Origin: Roseateles amylovorans
GTDB taxonomy: Bacteria > Pseudomonadota > Gammaproteobacteria > Burkholderiales > Burkholderiaceae_C
Assembly: GCF_025398155.2 (NCBI RefSeq)
Contig: NZ_CP104562.2
Coordinates: 992,001 to 1,056,000, forward strand
Reading direction: 5' to 3'
DNA length: 64,000 nt
Shown here: positions 26,761-36,091 of the stretch, one piece after another
Layout: every line of letters starts with the position of its first letter
Position numbering within the stretch: the first letter of the stretch is position 1
Made by a program: the position numbers and the translations under genes
Notes under the pieces: model-generated
Seen by the model: the letters and a program-made list of their open reading frames with translations, nothing else
What the model was told of the DNA's origin: nothing
Database searches by the model: none

Positions 26761-28589
26761 GGCGAGGTCAACGGGTGGTCGATGGCCTTGGGCGAGGCGA
26801 GGGCGGATGCCGAGGGGATGCCGACGCCCGTCTGGTTGCCTTCGTCATCCATCACCTTCAGCGCGCCGGCGCGCAGCGGCAGGCGCAACCGCACGCGGGT
26901 GCCGACGTCGGGCTGGCTGTCGATCAGGATCTGGCCACCATGGGCTTGAACAATGCTCTGCGCAATCGACAGACCGATGCCGGTGCCGTCGGCGCGGTAG
27001 GAGCGGGCGCGTCGGCCGCGCACGAAGCGTTCGAAGACCTGGTCCAGTTCATCGGCATCAATGCCGATGCCTTGGTCGCGGATGGCGATCTCGATCGCGT
27101 CATAGCGAAGCAGGTCATTCGGGGACACGTCGTCGGCGGTCTCGGCTGCGGGGTTCGTCGTCGTCCGATCGAGGGGAGGCGCGGTCGCCGCGTCCATGGG
27201 CGTTTCGGTCCCGTCGGCGTGCAGCAAGATGCAGTCCACCGTCACCTCGCCCTGCGGCCGTGAATAGCGGATCGCGTTGTCCAGCACGATCATCAGCGCC
27301 TGGCGCAGGCGTGCGGAATCGGCGCTGACGACCAGGTCCGCTGGCGGCAGCGTCGCCGTGAGTCGCAGCTGGCGCAGGGCAGCCATCGCGGCGGCTTGCT
27401 CCACCGTGTCCTTCACCAGCGCGCCGAGCGCCACCAGCTCGGGATGGATGAGCAGCTCGTCGGCCTCGGCGCGGGCGACCAGCATCAGGTCCTCGGTCAC
27501 GCCGCTCAGCTGCTTGACGGCCGCCAGGATGCGGCTGAGCGCCAGTCGATAGTCCTCCGCCGGCAACGGGCCGGCACGCAGCGCGATGTCGGCCTCGCCG
27601 CGGATCACCGTGGCGGGTGTGCGCAGTTCATGGCTCAGATCGGCGAAGAGCTGCCGGCGCCGGTGGTCCAGCCGCTGCAGCGTCTCATGGGCCGACTGCA
27701 GTTCCCGGGTGCGCTCCTGCACCGCATCTTCCAGACGCCGACGCACCGCATCGGCCTCCAGGCGGTGTTGCTGCAACTCATGCGCCATGGCGTTGAAGTG
27801 GGCGGCCACGTGATCGAACTCGTCGCGCGATCCGGTCGATTCGCTCAGCGGAATGCGGTGGTCCAGCCGGCCGGCCTGAAGCGCTTGCGCCGCGGCCAGC
27901 AGCCGTTCCAGCGGCTGCTTCAGGCGATGGCTCAGGTGCAGGAACAATCCCAGCGCCACCGCGAAGGTGATCACCGTCATCAGCAGCGCCTGCTGGCGCA
28001 AGCGTTCCAGGCCGCCCTCGGTGGCGGCGCGGGCCATGGGCAGGGCCTTGCGTTGACCTTCGATCGCGCCGTTGAGCAGGTCACGCAGGTCGCGGCCGTG
28101 GGTGGTGTCGAACACCTGGTTGATCTGCTGCCAGACGCCGGAAAACGCGGCGTGGTCGTCCAGCGCCTTCAGCTCCTGCAACTGGGCCTGCACTTCCAGG
28201 ATGTTGGCATCCAGCAGCGCGCTGATGTCCACCAGCTGTTCCACCTCCGCCGGCACCGGCACGCCGTCGCGCGCGGCAATGGCCCGCCAGGAGGCCAGGT
28301 GTCGGCGGGACATCTCGGTCAGTCGCCCGGCGCTTTCGTGCATCCGGTCCAGCAGCCGGTCGCGGGTGTCGGGCTGGGCGCCGGCACCCATCAACTGCTG
28401 CGCCGCCCAGGTGCGCAGGCGTTGCTTGTCGGCGGAGAGGTCCAGCAGCTCGGACAGCAGGTCGCTGGTGAGCCGACTGTGACGGGCGTAACCATCGACC
28501 CGGTCCGCCCCCCAGTAGACAAAGCCGGCCTGGATGCAGACCAGCGCCAGCAACGCCCCCAGGGCCAGCGTCAGTCGCCATCGATACAT
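26757..28589 (-). CDS. Membrane sensor histidine kinase
   Basis: The 610-residue kinase has a membrane segment at about residues 7-26, a helical periplasmic sensor of roughly 175 residues, a second segment near 205-225, a HAMP linker, a HisKA domain with His320 in FADLSHELRTPATV and a HATPase_c domain (LDNAIRYS, RDQGIGID, GTGIGLSIAQ). An acidic/polar insert of about 30 residues (near 27115-27215) splits the ATPase domain. The ATG at 28589 has AGGGGGAC upstream; the open frame continues far upstream as an artefact of GC-rich codons. It is the first gene of the kinase-regulator pair. The signal is unknown. Confidence 0.9.
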   Translation of the reverse strand: MYRWRLTLALGALLALVCIQAGFVYWGADRVDGYARHSRLTSDLLSELLDLSADKQRLRTWAAQQLMGAGAQPDTRDRLLDRMHESAGRLTEMSRRHLASWRAIAARDGVPVPAEVEQLVDISALLDANILEVQAQLQELKALDDHAAFSGVWQQINQVFDTTHGRDLRDLLNGAIEGQRKALPMARAATEGGLERLRQQALLMTVITFAVALGLFLHLSHRLKQPLERLLAAAQALQAGRLDHRIPLSESTGSRDEFDHVAAHFNAMAHELQQHRLEADAVRRRLEDAVQERTRELQSAHETLQRLDHRRRQLFADLSHELRTPATVIRGEADIALRAGPLPAEDYRLALSRILAAVKQLSGVTEDLMLVARAEADELLIHPELVALGALVKDTVEQAAAMAALRQLRLTATLPPADLVVSADSARLRQALMIVLDNAIRYSRPQGEVTVDCILLHADGTETPMDAATAPPLDRTTTNPAAETADDVSPNDLLRYDAIEIAIRDQGIGIDADELDQVFERFVRGRRARSYRADGTGIGLSIAQSIVQAHGGQILIDSQPDVGTRVRLRLPLRAGALKVMDDEGNQTGVGIPSASALASPKAIDHPLTSP

Positions 28590-29024
28590 GCGTGTCCCCC
28601 TGGGCGTGGTGCGTGGAATCGGCGATTGTAGGAAGCCGCCATCGGCGTCGCGAGGGTGACGGCTTCGGTCGGACGGAGGTCCCGGATCGACGGGACCCGC
28701 CCGCTGGCCATCCCCGTGCGGATACACCTGGAGACCAGTGCGTCGGTTCGCTAGGTGATAACCCGGTGCAGTTAGTTCGACCGCCAAATTATTGTGAGCA
28801 CCACGGCAGGTCGACCGCTGCAGGTCGATGCACCCGGGGTCCCCGGTGCGGCCGCCACAGAGGCCGGCACGGCGCGCAAGACCTTGCGGTCCCGCCGCCG
28901 CGAACCGCCCGATCAAGGAGACAGCCTTGTCCGCCCCGCCTGCGTCGGGGCCAGGGGTGTCGTTGTGCCATCGACGTTCCAACCGCCGGGCCGGCGCGAA
29001 CCCCGCCATGACTGGGCCTACCCC
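28590..29024. other. Divergent intergenic region, kinase / GH5
   Basis: 435 bp between the kinase and the GH5 gene. The AT-richer patch at 28768-28797 is the best candidate for the GH5 promoter. The + strand frame is open here (GTG at 28794) but does not look protein-like. Confidence 0.4.
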
Positions 29025-30542
29025 ATGAGAACCCCCATGCGACCTCTCTTTCGAATCCTTCCCATGCCTGATGCTTCTTCCGCGTCCCCGCACCCCCACC
29101 CCCACCCCCACCCGCGCCGGCTTCCGACCGTTCGCGCCGGCCGGGCCTGCCTGTCCGTGCTGGCGGTGCTCGGCAGCCTGCTGCTGGCCCCGCTGAGCCA
29201 GGCACAGACCTGCGGCAGCGGTGGCGGTGCCACCGTCTGCCTGACCAGCACCGGCAGCGCCGACAACATCGCCCTGAACTGGACGGTGAGCGGCACCGTC
29301 TCCAATGTGCAGGTCTATCGCGACACCGACAGCGAAGCCGCCGGCCGCACCCGGCTGAGCACCGTCAGCGCGTCCACCACCCGCTACACCGATGCGGCCG
29401 CGGCCGCGGGCACCCGCTATTGGTACTGGATCAAGTTCACCGCCAACGGCGCCAGCTACAACGCCGGCCCCGCCAACGCGGTGCGCACCACCGCCACCAC
29501 CGGCGGCATGCGTGACCTCACCAGCACCCAGCTCGCCGCCCAGATGGCGCCGGGCTGGAACCTGGGCAACTCGCTGGAGGCCATCGGCGGCGAAACCGCC
29601 TGGGGCAATCCGAAGGTGACGCAGGCGCTGCTCACCAGCGTCAAGGCCGCGGGCTTCAAGACGGTCCGCATTCCGGTGTCCTGGGCCCAGTACGCCGATG
29701 CCAGCGACACCATCAGCGCCGCCTGGATGGCCCGGGTGACCGAGGTGGTGGGTTATGCGCGCAATGCCGGGCTGTACGTCATCATCAACGTGCACTGGGA
29801 CGGCGGCTGGATGCAGCCGACCTATGCGCGACAGGCGGCGGTGAATGCGCGGCTGACGAAGTTCTGGACCCAGATCGCCAACAACTTCAAGAACCACGAC
29901 GACTACCTGCTCTTCGCCGGCACCAATGAAGTGATGGTGGACGGCGATTACGGTACGCCCACGGTGGAGTACTACACCGTGCAGAACAGCTTCAACCAGA
30001 CCTTCGTGAATGCGGTGCGCGCCACCGGCGGCAACAACGCCAAGCGCCACCTGGTGGTGCAGGGCTTCAACACCAACATCGACCACACCGTCAACTTCGC
30101 CACCCTGCCCAATGATTCGGCCAGTCGGCGTCTGATGATGGAAGTGCATTACTACGACCCCTACAACTTCACCCTGAACGCATCCAGCAACATCTGGCAG
30201 TGGGGCTCGATCGCCACCGATGCGTCGGCCACCGAGACCTGGGCCAACGAGTCGTATCTCGATGCGCAGTTCCAGAAGATGAAGGCCCGCTTCATCGATC
30301 CCGGCACGCCGGTGATCCTGGGCGAGTACGGTGCGATTTCACGCACCAACATCAGCGGCGCGGAGCGCTACCGGACCTACTGGGTGCAGTCGGTCACCCG
30401 GTCCGCCAAGGCCAAGGGCCTGGTGCCGGTGTACTGGGACAACGGCTACACCAGCAACAACAGCATGGGTCTGTTCAACCGCGCCACTGGGGCGGTGGTC
30501 TACACCGACCTGGTGAACACCATCGTCAACGCGTCGAAGTAA
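29025..30542 (+). CDS. Secreted GH5 family glycanase (endoglucanase-like) with N-terminal Fn3-like domain
   Basis: With ATG 29025 the product has 505 residues. An unusually long, His-Pro-repeat n-region (PHPHPHPHP) precedes a hydrophobic signal core ending PLSQAQ. A Cys-containing Fn3-like domain (about 65-160) leads to a GH5 catalytic domain (about 165-500) with the opening PGWNLGNSLEAIGGETAWG, acid/base Glu302 in FAGTNEVMV and nucleophile Glu434 in ILGEYGAI. GH5 enzymes with the GWNLGNSLE opening are mostly endo-beta-1,4-glucanases. The start is uncertain: ATGs at 29037 and 29064 are also possible, and the short n-region of a start at 29064 would be more typical. Confidence 0.85.
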   Translation: MRTPMRPLFRILPMPDASSASPHPHPHPHPRRLPTVRAGRACLSVLAVLGSLLLAPLSQAQTCGSGGGATVCLTSTGSADNIALNWTVSGTVSNVQVYRDTDSEAAGRTRLSTVSASTTRYTDAAAAAGTRYWYWIKFTANGASYNAGPANAVRTTATTGGMRDLTSTQLAAQMAPGWNLGNSLEAIGGETAWGNPKVTQALLTSVKAAGFKTVRIPVSWAQYADASDTISAAWMARVTEVVGYARNAGLYVIINVHWDGGWMQPTYARQAAVNARLTKFWTQIANNFKNHDDYLLFAGTNEVMVDGDYGTPTVEYYTVQNSFNQTFVNAVRATGGNNAKRHLVVQGFNTNIDHTVNFATLPNDSASRRLMMEVHYYDPYNFTLNASSNIWQWGSIATDASATETWANESYLDAQFQKMKARFIDPGTPVILGEYGAISRTNISGAERYRTYWVQSVTRSAKAKGLVPVYWDNGYTSNNSMGLFNRATGAVVYTDLVNTIVNASK

Positions 30543-30550
30543 GACGCGGC

Positions 30551-30581
30551 GCGAGCGCCGCCGTGCTGCGGCGGCGCTCGC
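30551..30581. terminator. 13-bp GC hairpin after the GH5 gene
   Basis: GCGAGCGCCGCCG / CGGCGGCGCTCGC with a 5-base loop begins 9 bp past the GH5 stop. It lacks a T tract, so it may act as an RNA-stabilising end or weak terminator. Confidence 0.6.
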
Positions 30582-30727
30582 ATGCTGTTCGCTGACCCGC
30601 CTCGCCTGCCGCCCGGTTCGGACTTCTGCACAGTGGGGCTGACCGGGCAAGCCCCGCCCCCAGACGCGGCGGGGCCATCGCCCGGCACGGCGGCGATGGG
30701 CATGCGCCTGCACCTACACTCGCCGCC

Positions 30728-30970
30728 ATGCAACTCAAGATCGTCCTCTATTCCAAGTCGGCCTGCCCGCAATGCGACACGGCCAAGAGCCTGCTGAAGT
30801 CCCGATCGCTCCCGTTCGACGAGATCAAGATCGACGACGAAGACGAGCGCAAGGCCTTCTACGAGAAGTGCGGCCCCTCGGTGCGCCAGATGCCGCAGAT
30901 CTTCATCAACGACCAGCGTGTGGGCGGCGTCGCCGGCCTGCAGGCCGCGTTGGCGCAGATCGCCAAATAA
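30728..30970 (+). CDS. Glutaredoxin-like protein
   Basis: The 80-residue thioredoxin-fold protein has a CPQC active site (Cys13, Cys16), a cis-Pro loop (QMPQIFI) and a GG glutathione-binding turn (VGGVAGL). It would reduce disulfides or glutathione-mixed disulfides in the cytoplasm. The Gln in CPQC departs from the usual Tyr/Phe. It stands alone, with no partner reductase nearby. Confidence 0.88.
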   Translation: MQLKIVLYSKSACPQCDTAKSLLKSRSLPFDEIKIDDEDERKAFYEKCGPSVRQMPQIFINDQRVGGVAGLQAALAQIAK

Positions 30971-31169
30971 GCGTTGTCGATGGCCTGACCGCTGGGTCTG
31001 CCAGGGCGCTTCAGCCAGCGTGCGCGCGGAGCGGGCGCCGCCTCGCGACCGGTGGCGCGGAGGGCGCGCTCCCGAATCGCCGGCATCGCAACCTATCGAT
31101 TGATGATGGCCCGTCTCCGTCGCGAGTCTAGGATCGGCTCCAACCGCCACCAGCGCCCCGGAGCCTTCC

Positions 31170-31664
31170 ATGCCGTCTCAACGCCTGACCGAATCCAGCG
31201 TCGCCGATCAGGTGCTGGGCCATGCCCATTGGCCTGACCAAGCCTTGCAGGCGGCACGCACCCAGTTTGCGCAGTCCACCGCGCTGTCCGGTGCCGGCTG
31301 GCATGGTCCGCACGACATCCAGACGCTGATCGGCCTGCAGGGGCAGTTCCTGTGGTCCGAAGACGTCTTCCAGGTGCGCACCATCCTGTTCGATTTCGAT
31401 CCCGGTCACATCGGATCGGAAGGCCGCTACCAGCTCGTCGGTGGCTGGACGTCGACCGAGCAGGGACGCTTCCAGTGCGTGCCCAACAATCCGGCGATCG
31501 GCTATGCCTTCATCGCGCTGCTGCCCGATGGCGGCGAGCCGCGCACCGTGATCGTGAGCGGCATGATGACCGGCAACGACTGGAAGATCTACACCGCGGT
31601 GTTGAACAAGGTCGGGCCCAACGGGCCGCAACTGCCGCCGTTCAGCGCGGTGCGCCTGAGCTGA
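31170..31664 (+). CDS. Unrecognised 164-residue protein
   Basis: I do not recognise a family. No signal peptide or membrane segment is visible. The middle is strand-rich (QFLWSEDVFQVRTILFDFD, YQLVGGWTSTEQGRF, KIYTAVLNKVGPNG). It ends 23 bp before the next gene, and both have similar base use, so they may form a two-gene unit. Confidence 0.6.
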   Translation: MPSQRLTESSVADQVLGHAHWPDQALQAARTQFAQSTALSGAGWHGPHDIQTLIGLQGQFLWSEDVFQVRTILFDFDPGHIGSEGRYQLVGGWTSTEQGRFQCVPNNPAIGYAFIALLPDGGEPRTVIVSGMMTGNDWKIYTAVLNKVGPNGPQLPPFSAVRLS

Positions 31665-31687
31665 TCCGCCCGCGCGCGACATCCGAC

Positions 31688-32119
31688 ATGACCGAGCTGC
31701 CTCCGGGCCTGGACCCCTGGCAATTCTGGCGCTCGCTGATGCAGGGCGGCGGGGTGGCGCCGCCGTCGCTGGTGCAGCCGATCCTGCCGGGCTGGACCTT
31801 CAACATCAACAGCCACAACTCCACCGCGCCGCAGACCGAGGCAGCGATCCTCGCGGAGCACAGCTATGGCCGCCAGATCGGGCGCATCGCCGATGCCCTG
31901 CATGCATTGATCGGCCAGCAATATCCCGACGGGGCGCCGAAGGGCCCGTTGCTGGACTTCGACGCCATGTGGCGGGAGATCGAGCAGGTCAAGCGCCAGA
32001 CCGCCGCCGAGCAACTGGACGCGATTGCGAGCAACCTCGCGCTGCTTCGGCGGGACGACCGCAAGGCGTATGAGCGCACGCGTCGCGCGCTTGAGGCGGC
32101 GCTCAAGCAGAACGCGTGA
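31688..32119 (+). CDS. Unrecognised 143-residue protein, helical C-terminus
   Basis: No family recognised. A short N-terminal block (LPPGLDPWQFWRSLMQGG) and a Pro-rich stretch are followed by long amphipathic helices that could form a coiled coil (residues about 60-140, ending RTRRALEAALKQNA). The ATG at 31688 lies 23 bp after the previous gene. The WQFWR motif plus helical tail recalls small polyester-granule-associated proteins, but too weakly for a call. Confidence 0.55.
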   Translation: MTELPPGLDPWQFWRSLMQGGGVAPPSLVQPILPGWTFNINSHNSTAPQTEAAILAEHSYGRQIGRIADALHALIGQQYPDGAPKGPLLDFDAMWREIEQVKRQTAAEQLDAIASNLALLRRDDRKAYERTRRALEAALKQNA

Positions 32120-32301
32120 TCGCGGCGGTTCCTGCGCGGTGCCGCGCCGCGCGGTTGCACCGTCCCTGAGCGGACATCGACCGGCCGGAAGGCCCTGTTT
32201 CGCGGGCATGACTCGGGCTTTGAGATGATGGGGCCCATTTCATTGCTGGATCGCCCCGTGCTCGGCCCTCGTCCGGCGCGCGACGTGCTCCCCACGCCAT
32301 C

Positions 32302-33432
32302 ATGTCCGTCCTGCCCGAATCCACCGTCGCCGCCCCGCGGGGCGAACCTGTCCATGTGGCGGGCGCGTCGTCCGCTTCGGCGATCACCTCGCTGCTGGGC
32401 ATTCGCCTGCCGCTGATCCAGGCCCCGTTGGCGGGCGTGCAGGGCGCGCGTCTGGCCACGGCCGTGAGCCGCGCGGGCGGGTTGGGCTCGCTGCCGGCGG
32501 CGCTGCTCAATGCCCAGACGCTGCACAGCGAACTGACCTTGCTGCGCGACATGGGCCTGCCCTACCAGGTCAACTTCTTCGCCCACACGACGCCCCAGCC
32601 GGACGACGCCCGTGAAGCGCGCTGGCGCGAGCGCCTGGCGCCGTACTACGCCGAGTTCGGCATCGATCCCAGCCAGATCCAGCCGGGCCCGGTGCGTCAG
32701 CCGTTCTCGGCGGCGATTGCGGATCTGGTCGAGCCCTTCCGGCCGCCGGTGGTGAGTTTCCACTTCGGGCTGCCCTCCGAGGCCCTGCTGGCGCGGGTGA
32801 AGGGCTGGGGTGCGGTGGTGCTGTCCAGCGCGACCACGGTGCAGGAGGCGCTCTGGCTGGAGGCCAACGGCGCGGACGCGATCATTGCCCAGGGCTGGGA
32901 GGCCGGCGGTCACCGCGGGCATTTCCTCAGCGATGACCTGAGCCGTCAGCCGGGCACCCTGGCCTTGCTGCCGCAGATCGTGGCGGCGGTGGACCTGCCG
33001 GTGATTGCCGCCGGCGGCATCATCAACGCGGCGGGCATCCGGGCCGCGATGACGCTCGGTGCCCAGGCGGTGCAACTCGGGACGGCCTTCCTGCTGTGCG
33101 ATGAAGCCACCACCAGTGCCGCGCATCGCCAGGCGCTGCGCGAGCCGGCCAAGCACTACACCGCCTTGACGAACCTGATGACCGGCCGCCCGGCGCGCGG
33201 CATCGTCAATCGCCTGATGCGGGAGGTCGGCCCGCTCAATGAGGTCGCGCCGGAGTTTCCCAACGCCAGCAATGCCCTGGGCCCGTTGCGCGCGAAGGCG
33301 GAGGCAGCGGGCAGCGGGGATTTCTCGCCGCTATGGGCGGGACAGAACTTCGCCGGCCTGCGCGAGATCGGCGCCGCCGCGTTGGTGGCCGAGCTGGCCT
33401 GGGCGTTCGAGCCGAACGACGCCGCGGAGTGA
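32302..33432 (+). CDS. Nitronate monooxygenase
   Basis: The 376-residue FMN-dependent TIM-barrel protein begins with LIQAPLAGVQGARLATAVSRAGGLGSL and has the GADAIIAQGWEAGGHRG substrate/flavin loop and PVIAAGGIINAAGIRAAMTLGAQAVQLGTAFL phosphate-binding part, written here only in short pieces. It is a class I enzyme that oxidises alkyl nitronates (for example propionate-3-nitronate) to the carbonyl, nitrite and superoxide-derived products (EC 1.13.12.16). It stands alone on the + strand and converges on the aldo/keto reductase gene. Confidence 0.9.
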   Translation: MSVLPESTVAAPRGEPVHVAGASSASAITSLLGIRLPLIQAPLAGVQGARLATAVSRAGGLGSLPAALLNAQTLHSELTLLRDMGLPYQVNFFAHTTPQPDDAREARWRERLAPYYAEFGIDPSQIQPGPVRQPFSAAIADLVEPFRPPVVSFHFGLPSEALLARVKGWGAVVLSSATTVQEALWLEANGADAIIAQGWEAGGHRGHFLSDDLSRQPGTLALLPQIVAAVDLPVIAAGGIINAAGIRAAMTLGAQAVQLGTAFLLCDEATTSAAHRQALREPAKHYTALTNLMTGRPARGIVNRLMREVGPLNEVAPEFPNASNALGPLRAKAEAAGSGDFSPLWAGQNFAGLREIGAAALVAELAWAFEPNDAAE

Positions 33433-33503
33433 CCGCGCGTTCGGCGTGCGGCGAGGTTCATCCGCGAGATCACCTCGGCCGCATGCGGTGATGCTGCGCA
33501 GGC

Positions 33504-34535
33504 TTACGGCAACGCGGCGCCACGTGCCGCTTCATACAGCGCGTACCAGTCGCCGCGGGACATCGTCAGCTTGAGCGCATCGCCGCAGGCGCGGATGCGC
33601 GCCGGCTGGCTGGTGCCGATGACCGGCTGAATGCGGGCGGGATGCCGCATCAGCCAGGCCAGCACAAGGCCTTCCGGGCTGACGCCGTGCTGCTCGGCGA
33701 GCTGATGCACCAGCGCGCGTGCGGGCTCATCGCGCGGATCCGCGGCGGTGTCGCCGGTGTAGCGGCCGCGCGCCAGGGCGCTCCAGGCCTGCAGCTGGAT
33801 GCCGTCCTGCTGGCACAGCTCCAGCGTGCCGCCCCAGGCCAGCGCGCCGGCGCGTGTGCCGGCTTGACGGTCGTTGAAGCAGGTGCCCGCATCGATCGGT
33901 TCCAGATGGCCCAGACCCAGCTCCAGCTGATTGGCGACCAGCGGCTGATCGAGCGCCCGGTTCAGCCAGGCGATCTGCCCGGCATGCATGTTGGATACCC
34001 CAAAGTGGCTCACCAGGCCGCGGCTGCGCAGGCGCTGGAAGGCCTCGGCAATCTCGTCGGGCTGCATCAGCGGATCGGGGCGGTGCAGCAGCAGCAGGTC
34101 CAGCCGATCGGTGCCGAGCCGGCGCAGGCTGGCTTCCACCGCAGTCACGATGTAGTCGCTGCTCAGGTCATAGCGCTTGGGGCCTTGCGCATCGGCGAAG
34201 CGGATGCCGCACTTGCTCTGCAGCACGATGCGATCGCGCAGCGACGGCTGCCGGCGCAGCAGTTCACCGAAGACCGATTCGGCCTTGCCGAAGGTGTAGA
34301 TGTCCGCGTGGTCGAACAGGGTGACGCCGATGTCCAGCGCCGCTTCGACCGCCGCATGGGCGTGGGCGAGGTGGTCGGCGGTCCAGTCCGTCGCGTCCCA
34401 CGATCCGCCCAGGCCCATGCAGCCGAACGCCAGCCGGCTGGCCTTGGGCAGATGGCGTTGCAGTGGCAGCTCAAGGGTCGTGCTGGGGTTGGTGGCGGCG
34501 GAAACGGGTGCGTGCGCGGCAGGTGTGAGGCTCAT
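33504..34535 (-). CDS. Aldo/keto reductase (YdhF-like)
   Basis: This 343-residue NADPH-dependent TIM barrel has FGCMGLGGSW, the catalytic set D-x-A-x-x-Y (FDHADIYTFG) with Lys in LQSKCGIR and His in LLLHRPDPL, and the cofactor motif IQPVIGTSQPARI near the C-terminus. It resembles E. coli YdhF oxidoreductases, whose natural substrates are unclear. The ATG at 34535 has GGTGTGAGG upstream; the frame continues upstream without a ribosome site. It is downstream of the rtcBA genes but 329 bp away. Confidence 0.85.
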   Translation of the reverse strand: MSLTPAAHAPVSAATNPSTTLELPLQRHLPKASRLAFGCMGLGGSWDATDWTADHLAHAHAAVEAALDIGVTLFDHADIYTFGKAESVFGELLRRQPSLRDRIVLQSKCGIRFADAQGPKRYDLSSDYIVTAVEASLRRLGTDRLDLLLLHRPDPLMQPDEIAEAFQRLRSRGLVSHFGVSNMHAGQIAWLNRALDQPLVANQLELGLGHLEPIDAGTCFNDRQAGTRAGALAWGGTLELCQQDGIQLQAWSALARGRYTGDTAADPRDEPARALVHQLAEQHGVSPEGLVLAWLMRHPARIQPVIGTSQPARIRACGDALKLTMSRGDWYALYEAARGAALP

Positions 34536-34864
34536 GGTGTCCGGACGTCGTGGCGGGGAAGGGCGGTCAGTGGCAGGCCGAGGCGGCAAATGCCGCCAGG
34601 CCTCCCCCAGCACCGATGCGGCCGATGCGACCGATGCGCCTGGAGGACGCACGACGGCCGCAGGGCCGGCCGGCATTGTGGCCTGACTCCGCGCGCGAGC
34701 AAAACAAGCCTTGGGCAGGGCGATGAGCGGTGTCCGCCAGCCCCATCGGGTGCCGTCCAAGCGCAGCCAACGCCGTCCCGCCGCGTGACACCGCATCGAA
34801 CCGAGTCCGCCTGCAGGGGCGATGCGCCACCCTGCGCCACCGGGACGCGCGTCGTCCGGCGGAT
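34536..34864. other. Intergenic region, aldo/keto reductase / rtcA
   Basis: 329 bp between same-strand genes. I see no gene, terminator or promoter motif that I can support. A loose GATGCGGCC/GATGCGACC repeat lies at about 34614-34640. Confidence 0.4.
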
Positions 34865-36013
34865 CTATCGCGTGGCGTTGACCACGGTGCGGTTGGATTC
34901 CGGCGTTTCAGCCGATTCGGCCCCCTCAGCCGCCTCCGCCGAGGCCGGGCGCACGGTCACCTCAAACCGCGTGGTCGTGCGCACGACATCGAAGCGCACC
35001 GCCAGCACCTGTTCGATCACGCCGAAGTTGGTGCGGGTGTGGTCGGTCATCGTGCCGAAGCTGTAGCGGGCCGGACGACCGGTGTTCACCACCGCCAGGG
35101 CCAGCGGCAGCGCCCACTGGTCAGCCAGGTGCTCGCCCACCGCCCCGTCGCTGGCCTGGGCCGCGCGCACATCCTGGACCATCGCCGCAGCCACCGCTTC
35201 CGCGCTGAGACCGCGCTCGCCGAGCCGCATCAGCAGCTCGGTCGCATGCTCGTGGACCAGGGTGACCATGAGTGCATTGCCGGGGCCTTCGTTCTGTCGA
35301 CACGGCAATTCACGCAGCTGGCCGGCCTCCCAACCCAGCGCCCGACCCAGGGCGTCCAGCTCCCGCAGACTGACGCTGCGCGGCAGGGCGGGCGCAACCA
35401 CTTCGGCGAAGGCGTCCTGAGCCGCGCCACGTTCCAGGAGGTCGAAGGGCTGCGGGCCTTCGGCAGCCGGGTGGATGACGGCCTCGATCTCGCCGCCGCC
35501 CGCCGGATAGAAGCCGTGGCGACGCAGGCTCATCGTCAGCCCGACGCCGGTACGACGCACCAGCGGCGCGAAGCAGCGGTCCAGGAAATGAAAGGGCGGG
35601 GCCATGGGGTTGTGGGTGCCGCCGTGCAGCTGCAGCCGGCTCGGACCCTCGGCCAACATCAGCGGCGGCAGCACCGTCTGCAGCACCAGGGTGCAACTGC
35701 CCGCGGTGCCGACGGCGAAGTCATAGTCCCCCGCGCGCACCGGGCCGGGGTGGAAGCTCAATTGCTGCGAGCCGAGTTCGGCGCCGCTGACCGTCGCGCC
35801 CGAGATGGCTTGCGCCGCCTGGACGCAGGTCAGATGCTGGCGCATCAGACCGGGCTTGGGCCGACCGGCGCGGATGCGCTCGATCTGCAGCGGCCGGCCG
35901 GTGATGACGGACAGCGCCAGGCCGGTGCGCAGGATCTGGCCGCCGCCCTCGCCGGTGGCGCCGTCGAGCCGGATCAGCGCGGCACCGCGCTGCGTGGGAA
36001 TATGCTTTTGCAT
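34865..36013 (-). CDS. rtcA: RNA 3'-terminal phosphate cyclase
   Basis: The 382-residue protein carries the RtcA signatures: LDGATGEGGGQILRTGLALS at the start, THNPMAPPFHF, FYPAGGGEI and the C-terminal HLADQWALPLALA region, with a conserved His in VHEHATELL. RtcA uses ATP to convert RNA 3'-phosphate ends to 2',3'-cyclic phosphates through an adenylylated His. A Glu/Ala-rich tail of about 25 residues at the end is longer than usual and probably disordered. It follows rtcB by 78 bp and shares its sigma-54 promoter. Confidence 0.93.
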   Translation of the reverse strand: MQKHIPTQRGAALIRLDGATGEGGGQILRTGLALSVITGRPLQIERIRAGRPKPGLMRQHLTCVQAAQAISGATVSGAELGSQQLSFHPGPVRAGDYDFAVGTAGSCTLVLQTVLPPLMLAEGPSRLQLHGGTHNPMAPPFHFLDRCFAPLVRRTGVGLTMSLRRHGFYPAGGGEIEAVIHPAAEGPQPFDLLERGAAQDAFAEVVAPALPRSVSLRELDALGRALGWEAGQLRELPCRQNEGPGNALMVTLVHEHATELLMRLGERGLSAEAVAAAMVQDVRAAQASDGAVGEHLADQWALPLALAVVNTGRPARYSFGTMTDHTRTNFGVIEQVLAVRFDVVRTTTRFEVTVRPASAEAAEGAESAETPESNRTVVNATR

Positions 36014-36056
36014 GCTGAATTCTTCTGATGGAAGGCGACGGTCCCGGTCTGCAGGT

Positions 36057-36080
36057 GTCGGTCTGTCGGTCTGTCGGTCC
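36057..36080. repeat. 8-bp tandem repeat in the rtcB-rtcA gap
   Basis: GTCGGTCT occurs twice and GTCGGTCC once in tandem within the 78-bp intercistronic space. Confidence 0.7.
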
Positions 36081-36091
36081 CGGCGCCTCGC

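Noticed and set aside
28590..30149. Upstream extension of the kinase frame to 30149
   Set aside because: It would run through the GH5 gene on the other strand; the signal and kinase domains begin at 28589 with a ribosome site.
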